64,000 nucleotides of DNA, from NCBI GenBank assembly GCA_963678215.1, contig OY782758.1, positions 1,860,001 through 1,924,000 on the forward strand. The letters are read 5' to 3'. The translations under genes and the position numbers were made by a program. Shown here piece after piece: positions 1 to 8,650 of this stretch. The DNA is from Thiobius zoothamnicola (GTDB lineage: Bacteria; Pseudomonadota; Gammaproteobacteria; Chromatiales; Chromatiaceae). A model generated the notes under the pieces. The model ran no database searches. It had not been told where the DNA came from and saw only the letters and a list, made by a program, of their open reading frames with translations. Position 1 is the stretch's first letter. The number at the start of each line of letters is the position of its first letter.

Positions 1-849
1 GATTACCAATTGATGGTTGAGACGGCGCTGGCTGCTGTCGATTTGGCGAAAGCGGAGGTTGCCCTTGAGCAGGGAAAGCATCAGGCTGCCGACAAAGAAC
101 TCCAGTTGTTGCAAGGAGCTATCCCATTAAGTGCCCAATCACGCGCGCTGGTGTTACGAAAACCTCAATTACGCCAAGCGCGCGCCAAATTGCGGCAGGC
201 GCAAAACAGCTTGAAGCAAGCGCAAATCGATCTGCAGCGCACCCAGGCCAGTTTATCTGATGACGTGATTGTGCTGGAACAAGCGCGCGTCGTCGGTGAG
301 GTGATTGGCGCGCAGGATGTTTTGGGAAAAGTCGCTCTGGCGGATCAGTACCAAGCGCAGTTGCATGTGCCGCAACACCTGATTCGCCGCATCAAGAAGC
401 GTACGCCGACTCGCGCAGGCTCCATCGTGCATATTCAGCAAGGCGAAAAGCGTTATCAGGCGGAGGTGATTCAAGTCAGTGTTGAGTTGGATCCTGAGAG
501 GCATATGGTTGAAGTTGTGGCCGAATTCACCGATCCGCCTGTAGATCACATACCACTGATTGGCGGCCATCTGCGCGCGGAGATAGAGGCCGGAATGTTG
601 CCCAATACAGTCGCAGCACCTTATGCGGTTTGGCGCGACAATCAGCGTATTTGGTTGGTTAATGACCAAGATGCTTTGCTTGTTCGTCAGATCAAACCGA
701 TATACCTTGGTGTTGATCAAGTTTATTTTCCACCCTTCATGCCTGGCGAGCGTATCTTGCTGGGTAATCTGGATGACCTATTGCCTGGTCTTAAAGTGCG
801 ACCACAACACAATTCACCTCGCCTGCTGAATGTGGACATCACCGATTGA
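1..849 (+). CDS. HlyD-type periplasmic adaptor, 5' end outside window
   Basis: The reading frame is open from the first base, so the true start lies upstream. What is visible is a long Gln/Ala/Leu-rich helical stretch (about residues 10-95) of the kind that forms the adaptor hairpin, followed by a beta-rich half ending near LLPGLKVRPQ. This order is typical of membrane-fusion adaptors that bridge an inner-membrane transporter to a TolC channel in the periplasm. The transporter would have to lie upstream, outside the window. No lipoyl half-motif can be checked because the N-terminus is missing. It resembles, but is not a copy of, the second adaptor at 6239-7006. The family call is fairly sure; the substrate is unknown. 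Confidence 0.7.
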   Translation, partial: DYQLMVETALAAVDLAKAEVALEQGKHQAADKELQLLQGAIPLSAQSRALVLRKPQLRQARAKLRQAQNSLKQAQIDLQRTQASLSDDVIVLEQARVVGEVIGAQDVLGKVALADQYQAQLHVPQHLIRRIKKRTPTRAGSIVHIQQGEKRYQAEVIQVSVELDPERHMVEVVAEFTDPPVDHIPLIGGHLRAEIEAGMLPNTVAAPYAVWRDNQRIWLVNDQDALLVRQIKPIYLGVDQVYFPPFMPGERILLGNLDDLLPGLKVRPQHNSPRLLNVDITD

Positions 850-947
850 TATTGATGCCTGGTTGAAGATACGCCATCAAAATCAAGGATTTGACCGCAT
901 GGATTTTGCGGTAAAGTGGAAACTCCACTAGAGTACGGACTGACTCG

Positions 948-968
948 GCTGAAAATATATTTTTCAGC
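948..968. repeat. 8-bp perfect inverted repeat in the gap before the sulfur-globule-like gene
   Basis: GCTGAAAA (948-955) and TTTTCAGC (961-968) form a perfect hairpin with a 5-base loop. It lies in the 208-bp gap after the adaptor gene. No T-tract follows, so it could be a weak terminator or an operator; the sequence does not decide. Confidence 0.35.
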
Positions 969-1057
969 ATGAGGAAAAAGCATGTAGTGCGTCAGACCGG
1001 CGTGCAAACCATGCCAGAAAACAAAACCATAAACATTCACCATGAGGAAGCACTATC

Positions 1058-1561
1058 GTGCCAATGAAAAAATCACTGATCGTATTGGGCTTGGCCGCCG
1101 CCTTGTCATTTGGTTCAGCCAACGCTGCTTGGAATATGGGTAGCGGAGGGCCGTGGGGCGGCAATAGTAATGGACCCTGGAATATGGGCTGGAACAGTTC
1201 CAATTGGAATAACCCGTGGGGAGGACGTGGTTCTAACTGGACGCCTTGGGGCGGAAATGGTCCTAACGGTGGTGGTTGGGGACCTTGGACGGATGGTCCA
1301 CGGGGCAATGGGTGGATGCCGTGGAATAACAGCCCCTGGGGAAATAATGGCTTATGGGGAAATAACGGCCCCAACCGTTATTATGGTGGCGGATATCCCT
1401 ATTATGCGCCGCCTCCCGGTTATATGCCTCCACCGCCACGAGGTTATAAGCCATTTAAGCGGCCTCCTATGCCTAATAAAAGCGCCCCCAAAGTGGATAA
1501 GCCGACAGGATATAATCCGACCGTCAAACCACCTGTGATGACGCCAGAGACGCCGAAATAG
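1058..1561 (+). CDS. secreted Trp/Gly/Asn/Pro-rich protein, sulfur-globule-protein-like
   Basis: About 167 residues. A clear Sec signal peptide (KK, then LIVLGLAAALSF, cleavage after SANA) precedes a low-complexity mature region. Residues about 25-110 are repeats built on N, G, W and P (GPWG, NPWG, SPWGNNG), then a YYGGGYPYY patch and a Pro/Lys-rich tail with PPPGYMPPPPRGYKP. Composition, size and the GGYPYY signature match the sulfur globule proteins that coat periplasmic sulfur inclusions in sulfur-oxidising bacteria. That identification is inference from composition. A GTG start at 1058 has an AGGA box 9 bases upstream; ATG at 1064 is the alternative and leaves the signal peptide intact. 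It is a lone gene with a hairpin after it. Confidence 0.6.
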   Translation: MPMKKSLIVLGLAAALSFGSANAAWNMGSGGPWGGNSNGPWNMGWNSSNWNNPWGGRGSNWTPWGGNGPNGGGWGPWTDGPRGNGWMPWNNSPWGNNGLWGNNGPNRYYGGGYPYYAPPPGYMPPPPRGYKPFKRPPMPNKSAPKVDKPTGYNPTVKPPVMTPETPK

Positions 1562-1573
1562 CGTTATTGGCTC

Positions 1574-1611
1574 GCTCCAGGCCAAATGGGCGTAATGTCT
1601 TTGCCTGGAGC
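1574..1611 (+). terminator. hairpin after the sulfur-globule-like gene
   Basis: GCTCCAGGC (1574-1582) pairs perfectly with GCCTGGAGC (1603-1611) across a 20-base loop, 13 bases after the stop codon. There is no T-run, so it may be an RNA-stabilising hairpin rather than an intrinsic terminator. Confidence 0.45.
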
Positions 1612-1738
1612 CTTGCACGCTATTATCTATGCCAGCTTGCTGAAATATTCAGTTTCATTGATATGATTTATCACTTCATCAGACGCCATTCATTTGAAAT
1701 CTGAATAAGCGTTAATCACAGCATTCCAAGAAGTTTCT

Positions 1739-2371
1739 ATGGCGACAAGTAATCTAGCGGTGATGACATTATTTTCTGATGCCGTTGATTTGGCCAGCCA
1801 TCAAGTCCGTCTGGTTATTGCGGAGAAAAATCTCAACTGTCGGGTGATTGATGTTGATCCGTTGGACCTGTCGGATGACGTCATGGACTTAAATCCCTAT
1901 GGTAGTCTGCCCACATTCGCTGACCGGGAACTTGCGCTATATGATGCGCATATTATCTGCGAATATTTGGATGAACGTTTTCCACAACCTTCGCTGATGC
2001 CATCTGATCCGGTTTCTCGTGCGACGATGCGTTTATATCGATATCGTATTCAACGTGACTGGATAACCCCGGCGGAAATGATCCTATCGAATGGTTCTGG
2101 AGCGGTCGAAGCACGCAAGGGATTGTCTGAATCTTTGACCGCCAGCGCTCCGATATTTAACGCAAAAGCTTTTTTCATGAACGATGTTCATTCATTACTG
2201 GACACTGATCTGGCCCCTTTGCTCTGGCGTCTGCCATTATTGAAATTACCGCTCAGCAGTGTGGTGCTACAACAAATTGATCACTATGCCAAACGATTAT
2301 TTATCCGGTCTGGCTTCATCAAAAGCCTGACCCAGGCGGAACAAGATATGCGTCAGGAATTATCATTATGA
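1739..2371 (+). CDS. sspA: stringent starvation protein A
   Basis: 210 residues with a glutathione-S-transferase fold: an N-terminal thioredoxin-like domain (MTLFSDAVDLASHQVRLVIAEK), the cis-Pro-type segment NPYGSLPTF, then YLDERFPQPSLMP leading into the helical C-terminal domain. SspA binds RNA polymerase and helps adjust transcription in stationary phase and acid stress; it lacks GST catalysis. The order sspA-sspB, with the TGA of sspA overlapping the ATG of sspB, is the usual gammaproteobacterial operon and confirms the call. Length is normal for the family (E. coli SspA is 212 residues). Confidence 0.93.
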   Translation: MATSNLAVMTLFSDAVDLASHQVRLVIAEKNLNCRVIDVDPLDLSDDVMDLNPYGSLPTFADRELALYDAHIICEYLDERFPQPSLMPSDPVSRATMRLYRYRIQRDWITPAEMILSNGSGAVEARKGLSESLTASAPIFNAKAFFMNDVHSLLDTDLAPLLWRLPLLKLPLSSVVLQQIDHYAKRLFIRSGFIKSLTQAEQDMRQELSL

Positions 2372-2775
2372 CTTCTAATCGTCCTTACCTGATTCGCGCG
2401 CTTTATGAGTGGTTGGCGGACAATCATCAAACGCCCTATCTGTTGGTCAATGCTGAATACGACGATGTGCAAATCCCGTTGGATTATGTCGAGGATGGAC
2501 GCATTGTGCTGAATGTCAGCATGACAGCGGTGCGCGATTTGAACATGGATAATGAAGCCATCAGCTTTAACGCCCGTTTCAGCGGACAATCCATGCAGGT
2601 TTATATTCCATCGGCGGCTGTTCTGGGTATTTATTCGCGTGAAAATGGGCAAGGCATGTTATTTCCTGATGAAGAAGCCTCAACTGGAGATAACGGTGAT
2701 GAGCCGCCACCGCCTAAGCCTTCTCCCATCAAAAAGAAAAAAAGTGCGCGCCCGGCATTAAAAGTCGTCAAGTAA
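2368..2775 (+). CDS. sspB: ClpXP protease specificity-enhancing factor SspB
   Basis: 135 residues. The N-terminal dimerisation and substrate-binding domain is recognisable (SNRPYLIRALYEWLADN, then TPYLLVNAEYDDVQIP and ISFNARFSG). A disordered acidic linker follows, and then a basic tail (PSPIKKKKSARPALKVVK) in the place of the short ClpX-docking tail. SspB tethers ssrA-tagged substrates to ClpX. The start overlaps the sspA stop as ATGA, so translation is probably coupled. Nothing unusual apart from the long Pro/Lys stretch before the terminal docking peptide. Confidence 0.93.
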   Translation: MTSNRPYLIRALYEWLADNHQTPYLLVNAEYDDVQIPLDYVEDGRIVLNVSMTAVRDLNMDNEAISFNARFSGQSMQVYIPSAAVLGIYSRENGQGMLFPDEEASTGDNGDEPPPPKPSPIKKKKSARPALKVVK

Positions 2776-2783
2776 TCTCAAAT

Positions 2784-3692
2784 TCATTTGGACTGGGTTT
2801 TGCGCGCACGCGGATGGGTTTGATCGTAGACCCGCGCCAGATGTTGATAATCCAGATGGGTATAGATTTGTGTGGTGCTGATATCCGCATGACCAAGTAA
2901 TTCCTGTACGGCGCGCAAATCCGTTGACGACTCCAGCAAGTGGCTGGCGAAAGCATGGCGCAGCATATGTGGATGCACATGACGCGGCATGCCTTGCTGA
3001 ATGGCGCGTTGCTGAATACGTTGCTCAATGGCCCGGCGACTTAGGCGTCCCCCGCGTTGGCTGACGAATAATGCGGGTTCGTCCAATGCGGCTAATTGCC
3101 CTCTGACGCTTAGCCAGTTTTGTATCGCCTGTTCGGCCATTTTTCCCATTGGTGCCTGGCGGGTTTTACTGCCCTTGCCAAGGACGCGCAGCCAGTGATC
3201 TGATGTCTGTACGTCACTGACATTCAAACCGGCCAGTTCAGCCAAGCGTAAACCAGCCGCGTAAAACAACTCCATTATCGCCCGGTCACGCCGGTCCAAT
3301 GGCGTATCACCAGGAATCGCCAGTAAATGCGTCATTTGATCAACATCTAAGGTGACTGGAAGCTTACGCTCTGCTTTGGGCGCGCGTACTCCTTCAGCCG
3401 GATTCGATGCGGCCAAACCCTCGCGCAAACGGAAACGATAAAAACCTCGCAGGCAGGATAGACGGCGTTGCAAGCTTTTGGGTGACAACCCTTGCCGGTG
3501 ACTGGCGGCAAGGTATAAGCGAATAGGCTGTTGTTCCGTAATTCGCCATGGTGACAAACCAGATTGTTCGCACCAAGTCGTAAAATCGCCTAAATCACGT
3601 TCATAAGCTGCCAACGTCTGCGCCGCCAAACGACGCTCGAAACGCAGGTAGTCAAAAAAAGTTTGTAACTCGGTAGGGGTATCTGAAGACAT
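2784..3692 (-). CDS. xerC: tyrosine recombinase XerC
   Basis: 302 residues with the N-terminal SAM-like core-binding domain and a C-terminal catalytic domain. The complete catalytic set is visible: R149, K173, H242, R245, H268 and the nucleophile Y277 (in TTQIYTHL). The segment RAVQELLGHADISTTQIYTH and the tail with HPRARK are typical of XerC rather than XerD. It resolves chromosome dimers at dif with XerD. It is convergent with sspB, with an 8-bp gap and no obvious terminator between them. The start ATG at 3692 is 11 codons upstream of the first helix, as expected. Confidence 0.9.
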   Translation of the reverse strand: MSSDTPTELQTFFDYLRFERRLAAQTLAAYERDLGDFTTWCEQSGLSPWRITEQQPIRLYLAASHRQGLSPKSLQRRLSCLRGFYRFRLREGLAASNPAEGVRAPKAERKLPVTLDVDQMTHLLAIPGDTPLDRRDRAIMELFYAAGLRLAELAGLNVSDVQTSDHWLRVLGKGSKTRQAPMGKMAEQAIQNWLSVRGQLAALDEPALFVSQRGGRLSRRAIEQRIQQRAIQQGMPRHVHPHMLRHAFASHLLESSTDLRAVQELLGHADISTTQIYTHLDYQHLARVYDQTHPRARKTQSK

Positions 3693-3899
3693 AGAGATTA
3701 ATCTGAGAGGCGGTTTTTAAATTGCGTCAAAATTTGCGGAATTGAACATATTTTCTGTTTTGATAATGAATCAATCGCGCAAATATCAGCGTATCTTGAA
3801 ATATCAATAGATCTTAATGTTTCATCAACCATATCCGTTACGTTGTTTTGCTGATATTCTGCGCTTGTTATTGCAAGCTGAATTTATCTATTTTTTGAT

Positions 3900-4394
3900 A
3901 TGCGTATTTCAGTAAATAGAAACCCTTATGCTTTGATCGGGCTTTTATTCCTCCTGTTTCACCAACTTGGCTTCGCTGGAGTCCGGCCTGACTTCACTTT
4001 GCCGGATTTGGATGATCATGTACATCGCCTGTCGGATTACCGGGGGCAATGGGTGTTGGTGAATTATTGGGCGACTTGGTGTCCCCCATGCCTGGAGGAA
4101 TTGCCTGAATTGGAAATGTTTCATAGCGAATCCGCAGGTAAAGCGGTTGTACTCGGCATTAACATGGAAGATATTGGCAAGGAAGCGCTAAAAGCGTTTG
4201 TTGACGGTCAATTTCTCTCCTTTCCCATACTCAGAGCGAACACGCTTTTGCCTGCTGATCAACGCCTCGGTGATATTCCTGGTTTGCCAACTTCCTATTT
4301 GGTGTCGCCACAGGGTGAAGCTGTGGCGCGTCAGGTTGGCCCCGTCACCCTGGAAGCCATCCGTCAATTTATTGATCATTATGAGGGAGGGTAA
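3900..4394 (+). CDS. TlpA/ResA-type periplasmic thioredoxin-like protein
   Basis: 164 residues. An N-terminal hydrophobic signal (LIGLLFLLFHQLGFAG) is followed by a thioredoxin fold with the active site WATWCPPC near residue 60 and the cis-Pro loop GLPTSYLV near residue 130. The family exports reducing or oxidising power to the periplasm (cytochrome c maturation, sulfur-oxidation proteins, other thiol targets). The next gene encodes a second periplasmic thioredoxin-fold protein 7 bp downstream, so they probably form one operon. The specific partner cannot be read from sequence; a link to sulfur oxidation is only suggested by the sulfur-globule-like gene nearby. Confidence 0.8.
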   Translation: MRISVNRNPYALIGLLFLLFHQLGFAGVRPDFTLPDLDDHVHRLSDYRGQWVLVNYWATWCPPCLEELPELEMFHSESAGKAVVLGINMEDIGKEALKAFVDGQFLSFPILRANTLLPADQRLGDIPGLPTSYLVSPQGEAVARQVGPVTLEAIRQFIDHYEGG

Positions 4395-4401
4395 AGGTCG
4401 C

Positions 4402-4935
4402 ATGATAGCCAAAACGTATCTTTTATTCGCCAGCATGCTGCTAATATCCATGGGGTTATCAGCCGCTGAAGTAAAACCACGCGATCCGCACGAATACTTT
4501 TTCGATGAGTCTTTCTGGGATTTGCAGGAGGAACTGGAAGTTGCGCGTGAAGCTGGGAAAAAAGGGATTTTACTGATGTTTGAAATGGATGAGTGCCCAT
4601 TCTGTCATCGGATGAAAACCACCGTGCTTAATCAGCCGGAAGTGCAAGATTATTTTAAGCGGCATTTTCTGATTTTGCCGATTGATATTGAAGGTGATGT
4701 TGAATTAAGTAATTTTCAGGGTGAAGAGACCACCATGAAAAACTTCGCCTTTCAGGAATACCGGGTTCGTGCCACGCCGGTTTTTGCTTTTTTCGATTTA
4801 CAGGGTCGCTATATTCGGCGCGCGCGTTATACCGGAGCCACCCGCAATAAAGCGGAGTTTATGCGGCTGGGCCGCTATGTGGTGGAGGGGCATTATAAAC
4901 AACAGACCTTTGCGCGCTTTAAACGGAAAAACTGA
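4402..4935 (+). CDS. periplasmic thioredoxin-fold protein with CPFC site (SoxW-like)
   Basis: 177 residues from ATG 4402, which gives a clean signal peptide (MIAKTYLLFASMLLISMG, cleavage near LSAA). The open frame runs further upstream, but that part overlaps the previous gene. The mature protein has the site DECPFCHRMKTTVL, a VRATPVFAFFD cis-Pro segment and a basic C-terminus. This is the layout of the Thioredoxin_7/SoxW group, which keeps periplasmic thiol enzymes reduced and is often near sulfur-oxidation genes. No sox genes are in this window. It overlaps the TolC-like gene as TGATG, so translation is probably coupled to it. Confidence 0.7.
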   Translation: MIAKTYLLFASMLLISMGLSAAEVKPRDPHEYFFDESFWDLQEELEVAREAGKKGILLMFEMDECPFCHRMKTTVLNQPEVQDYFKRHFLILPIDIEGDVELSNFQGEETTMKNFAFQEYRVRATPVFAFFDLQGRYIRRARYTGATRNKAEFMRLGRYVVEGHYKQQTFARFKRKN

Positions 4936-6242
4936 TGGCGCATCATTACTCGGTATTGATGGTTTTGTTGTGCTTATCCATTGAGTCGCGTGCTGGTCTG
5001 GCGGTGTTGCCAGAACCTCTATCGCTGGATGATGCCATGCATTTCAGCAGTCGGCAAATCCCGGTTTTATCCCATGTCAAGGCGGCGATTGAGGCGGTTA
5101 ATGCAGAGGCTTTGGCTGCCGCATCATTGGATGGCGTTCGCTTAACCGCTCAAGGTCGCCTGCGTTGGATTGAGCCATCCTATAAATCGGTTAATGAGGA
5201 TCGTAATGACAGCCATGCCAGCCTGATTCTGCAAAAACCTTTGTACGATTCTGGTTATGCTGATCACTTGCAAGCGGCGGCGGAAATCGCGCAATCAACC
5301 CATAACGTACAGACATTGATCGCCAGGCAACAGTATCAATTGGCGATTATGCGGGCCTTTTATGATGTATTGCTGGCGGACATTGCTTTCGCTCGTGACA
5401 ATGAAGCGATGTCAATCGCATTTGTCGCCGCTGATAAGGCGCGCGATCGGCATGAGTTGGGAGTGTTGTCTGATGTGGACTTGTTAGCGGCTGAATCACA
5501 CTACGAGCAAGCGAGGCGGCAACGCTCCTCCAGTGCCATCCAACAGCGTCTTACCCGGGCGGCATTGGCGATCGCCATGGGACGACCAGACGATCTGGCG
5601 AATAATTTGGTGATGCCGGAGATTCCGCTACCGGCAAAGTTGGAGGATGACTTTTCAGCGTATTGGCGGCAGCTGGTTGAGAATAATCCTGAGCTGATCA
5701 AGCTGCGTGCTTCTATCGTTGCCGCACAGAAAAAGGCGGATGCCGCGCGCGCCGCTTATGGGCCAGTTCTGAGTGCTGAGTTGGGCGTAGCGGCGCACAA
5801 TCGTTCAACCGCTTCCACTCATCCTGTCTTCGCTGGATTGTTGCTGGAGTTGCCTATTCTGAGCGGTGGTGCCAAGGAGGCCGGTATCGCCAAAGCAAAT
5901 GCGGTTTTGCAGCAAGCGCGAGCGGATTTGTTGACGGCTGAGTTGCGTCTTCGCCAAGAAGCACTGGAAATTTGGATGCGACGCCAGGAAATTCTGGTGG
6001 ATATCGAAGCTTTTAAGGCTTTGGGGGATTATCGCGATCTGTATCTGGATCGTAGTCGGGCGCTTTATGAACTGGAGGTGCGTACGGATCTGGGCGATGC
6101 GATGACGCAGACCACAGCGGTGCATTGGCGATTGATGGATGCGTTATTCAACTGGGCGATCAATCAAGCACGGTTGCGGGCGTTAAGTGGTGCTGAAGTC
6201 TATGCGCGCAATCTGTCTGCCGAAGAGGGTGAAATGCGATGA
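4935..6242 (+). CDS. TolC-family outer membrane efflux protein
   Basis: 435 residues. A short signal peptide (LLCLSIESRAG) precedes LSLDDAMHFSSRQIPVL, the typical start of an outer membrane efflux domain. Two copies of the long-helix module can be followed: first half about residues 25-215 (with ALYDVLLADIAF-like helices), second half about 220-425 (NPELIKLRASIVAAQKKADAARA). These proteins trimerise into a barrel plus periplasmic helix tunnel. Its start overlaps the stop of the thioredoxin-like gene, and its stop overlaps the next gene, an adaptor, as ATGA. No inner-membrane pump is encoded beside the pair, which is unusual. Confidence 0.82.
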   Translation: MAHHYSVLMVLLCLSIESRAGLAVLPEPLSLDDAMHFSSRQIPVLSHVKAAIEAVNAEALAAASLDGVRLTAQGRLRWIEPSYKSVNEDRNDSHASLILQKPLYDSGYADHLQAAAEIAQSTHNVQTLIARQQYQLAIMRAFYDVLLADIAFARDNEAMSIAFVAADKARDRHELGVLSDVDLLAAESHYEQARRQRSSSAIQQRLTRAALAIAMGRPDDLANNLVMPEIPLPAKLEDDFSAYWRQLVENNPELIKLRASIVAAQKKADAARAAYGPVLSAELGVAAHNRSTASTHPVFAGLLLELPILSGGAKEAGIAKANAVLQQARADLLTAELRLRQEALEIWMRRQEILVDIEAFKALGDYRDLYLDRSRALYELEVRTDLGDAMTQTTAVHWRLMDALFNWAINQARLRALSGAEVYARNLSAEEGEMR

Positions 6243-7006
6243 AATCAATATTGGCGGCTATCAGTCTGTCAAGTCTCATAATGAGTGGTCTTGTGCAGGC
6301 CGCTGAGTTAAGCGGCAGGCTGGATTGGTCTCAGCGGTTACCGATGGGGTTGATGGTTTCCGGGGTGGTCACTCAGGTTCCGGCCAAAATCGGACAGCGC
6401 GTTAAAACCGGGGATTTGCTGTTGGCGTTGGATCAACGAGGTTTTCAGGCGGAAGTGGATAAAGCGGATGCCCAGGTGGAATATACCGAAGCATTATGGG
6501 AAGAGGCAAAACGTGAAGAGGCGCGCGCGATGGAGCTATATGATCGCACCGTACTCTCTGAACATGAACGCACTCAGACCCATATCGCTTTAAAACAAGC
6601 GTTGGCCACCTATCAGGCAGCTCGATCTGATCAGATTCAGGCGCGTTTGCGCCAGCAATATCGTGTCTTGGAAGCGCCATTTGACGGTGTGGTGGTCAAG
6701 CTTGATGCTGTTGTTGGACAATCGGTGGTCAATACGCAACAAAGCCAAACATTGTTGGTGCTGGCGGATGATGACCCGATGCATTTTACTGGATATGTTG
6801 ATCTGGGGACGGCGAAAGCGATTCAACGCGCCGCGCCTGTCGCCGTTTTGATTGAAGGTGAGCGTTTCAATGTGGTGAATGTGCAATTCAGCCCGGAACC
6901 CGCCAAGCAAAGCGCAAAGGGGCCACTGTACCGGTTGGCCGCAGCCTTTCATCAACCGGATGACTTCATATTGCAGGCTGGCCAACCGGCCAGTTTGGTT
7001 TGGTGA
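6239..7006 (+). CDS. HlyD/RND-type periplasmic adaptor, compact
   Basis: 255 residues. The signal peptide (LAAISLSSLIMSGLVQA) is followed by the split lipoyl domain: GVVTQVPAKIGQRVKTGDLLLALD near residue 45 and APFDGVVVKLDAVVGQSV near residue 145, flanking a single alpha-helical hairpin (about 65-135). A beta-barrel domain ends the protein; the membrane-proximal domain looks short. It partners TolC-like channels. It lies between the TolC-family gene and pilM with no transporter gene present. The pump may be elsewhere or the pair may serve another export system. Confidence 0.75.
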   Translation: MKSILAAISLSSLIMSGLVQAAELSGRLDWSQRLPMGLMVSGVVTQVPAKIGQRVKTGDLLLALDQRGFQAEVDKADAQVEYTEALWEEAKREEARAMELYDRTVLSEHERTQTHIALKQALATYQAARSDQIQARLRQQYRVLEAPFDGVVVKLDAVVGQSVVNTQQSQTLLVLADDDPMHFTGYVDLGTAKAIQRAAPVAVLIEGERFNVVNVQFSPEPAKQSAKGPLYRLAAAFHQPDDFILQAGQPASLVW

Positions 7007-7046
7007 ATTTGGCGGCATTACTTCAGCCGCCATCTATACGGTTGTC

Positions 7047-8078
7047 ATGGGATTCCTTTTTCATAAAAAGCCTCCGCTATTGGGCATTGATATTGGTGCC
7101 TGTGCCGTCAAATTATTGGAGTTAAGTCGGCGGGATAGAAAGCCTTATTGTGTGGAGAGTTATGCCGTGGAGCCTTTGCCGACAGGTGCTATCGCCGGGA
7201 ACCGCATTATGGATGCGCCTTTGGTCAGCATGGCGCTCAAACGTGCATTACGACGATCCAGGACGACAGCCCACCATGCGGCGATTGCCGTTGCCGGTTC
7301 CACCACCATGACGAAAACCATTCGTCTGCCCAAAGGATTATCCGAACGGGAGTTGGAAAGCCTGATCGAATTGGAAGCTGGACAGCATATTCCTTTTCCA
7401 CTGGACGAAGTCAACATTGATTTTGTTGTGCTCGGGCCGAGTCCTGATGAGGCGGACAAAGTGGATGTGTTGCTGGCGGCGGCGCGTACGGATCACGTCA
7501 ATGAGCGCGTGGCGGCGTTGGAGATGGCGGGCTTGCAAGCACAGGTTGTGGATTTGGAAAATCTGGTGATTGAGCGAGCTTGTGAATGCTTGCTGCCATC
7601 GTCCATGCGTCAACATGTCGCCTTGTTGGATATCGGTGCTTACGCCACCCGTTTGTATGTATTGCGGAATGGTCAATTGACTTATCGGCGTGATCAAGGG
7701 TTTGGCGGACAACAGCTTACCCAACAAATCCAGCACCATTATGGATTGCCCTATGACAAAGCTGAGCTGGCGAAACGGCAGGGTGATTACCCACTTCACC
7801 TACTAAAGCCATTTGTCCATAAAATGACACAGCAAATTAACCGGGCGATACAATCGTATGGTTCGCATCATCAGTTGCAGGGATTAATATTGGTCGGCGG
7901 CGGCATTTTATTGTCAGGTGCTATTCAGGCTATCCGTCAGCAAATCTCAACGCCAGTGACTTTGATGAATCCATTTCAGCGGATGAGCATCCGTAACCCA
8001 GCGGAACGGATTCGCTTTCAGCATCACTCGCCAGCGATGCTCCTGGCTTATGGGTTGGCGTTACGGGGTGTTGATTGA
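7047..8078 (+). CDS. pilM: type IV pilus assembly ATPase-like PilM
   Basis: 343 residues from ATG 7047. The open frame extends upstream, but that part overlaps the adaptor gene and is not PilM-like. The protein starts with FLFHKKPPLLGIDIGACAVK, the usual actin-like phosphate-1 motif of PilM, and has a second nucleotide-site motif (HVALLDIGAYATRLYVL, about residue 200) and the adenosine motif GLILVGGGILL near residue 285. PilM is cytoplasmic, binds the N-terminus of PilN, and links the pilus motors to the inner-membrane PilN-PilO-PilP complex. It is the first of five pil genes, spaced or overlapping by a few bases. Confidence 0.93.
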   Translation: MGFLFHKKPPLLGIDIGACAVKLLELSRRDRKPYCVESYAVEPLPTGAIAGNRIMDAPLVSMALKRALRRSRTTAHHAAIAVAGSTTMTKTIRLPKGLSERELESLIELEAGQHIPFPLDEVNIDFVVLGPSPDEADKVDVLLAAARTDHVNERVAALEMAGLQAQVVDLENLVIERACECLLPSSMRQHVALLDIGAYATRLYVLRNGQLTYRRDQGFGGQQLTQQIQHHYGLPYDKAELAKRQGDYPLHLLKPFVHKMTQQINRAIQSYGSHHQLQGLILVGGGILLSGAIQAIRQQISTPVTLMNPFQRMSIRNPAERIRFQHHSPAMLLAYGLALRGVD

Positions 8079-8650
8079 TGGCGCAGATCAATCTGCTGCC
8101 TTGGCGCGAACAAGCGCGCGTGCAGCGGCAAAGGCAGGCGCTGATGCGTTTGTTGGCCGGCGGCATATTGATGCTGCTTCCCGCCTGCTTTTGGTATTGG
8201 TATAGCCTGGAGCAAGCGCGTCACCAAAAACAACGTAATCAGTATTTGCAAAGCGTCATTGATCAGGCGAATCGTGATATTCAGGAAGTTCAGCGTTTGG
8301 TGTCGAGGCGACAAACCTTGATTTTACGCTTGCAGACAATTGATCGCCTACAGTTCAGTCAGTTTCAAGTGGCGCATTGGTGGAATGAATTGGTGGATGT
8401 CATGCCTCAAGGTGTGCGATTGACCCGTTTGGTGCGAACGGGTCCATTGATCACGCTCACTGGTCAGGCGGAAACGGATGCGCAGGTTTCAGCATTGATG
8501 CGTAATATTGAGCTGTCGGCATGGTTGGCCGACCCTGAATTATTATTGATTGAACAGAAAAAAGTTGCCGATGCGTATTTCCACCCCATGATCAATCATT
8601 TCAGTCTGAGTTTGCGACAAACGACGCCGCTGAATGAGGTTGATCAATGA
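8078..8650 (+). CDS. pilN: type IV pilus assembly protein PilN
   Basis: 190 residues. It begins MAQINLLPWREQ, the conserved PilN N-terminal peptide that docks into PilM, then has one transmembrane helix (GGILMLLPACFWYWY, about residues 29-45), a coiled coil and a ferredoxin-like periplasmic domain. PilN and PilO form the inner-membrane alignment complex. The ATG shares its first base with the last base of the pilM stop; a TTG at 8075 is a poorer choice. The stop overlaps the pilO start as ATGA. Confidence 0.92.
   Translation: MAQINLLPWREQARVQRQRQALMRLLAGGILMLLPACFWYWYSLEQARHQKQRNQYLQSVIDQANRDIQEVQRLVSRRQTLILRLQTIDRLQFSQFQVAHWWNELVDVMPQGVRLTRLVRTGPLITLTGQAETDAQVSALMRNIELSAWLADPELLLIEQKKVADAYFHPMINHFSLSLRQTTPLNEVDQ

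Noticed and set aside
1110..1538. 142-codon frame overlapping the sulfur-globule-like gene
   Set aside because: It is the +1 shadow of a repetitive GC-rich gene. Only the 1058 frame has a ribosome site and signal peptide.
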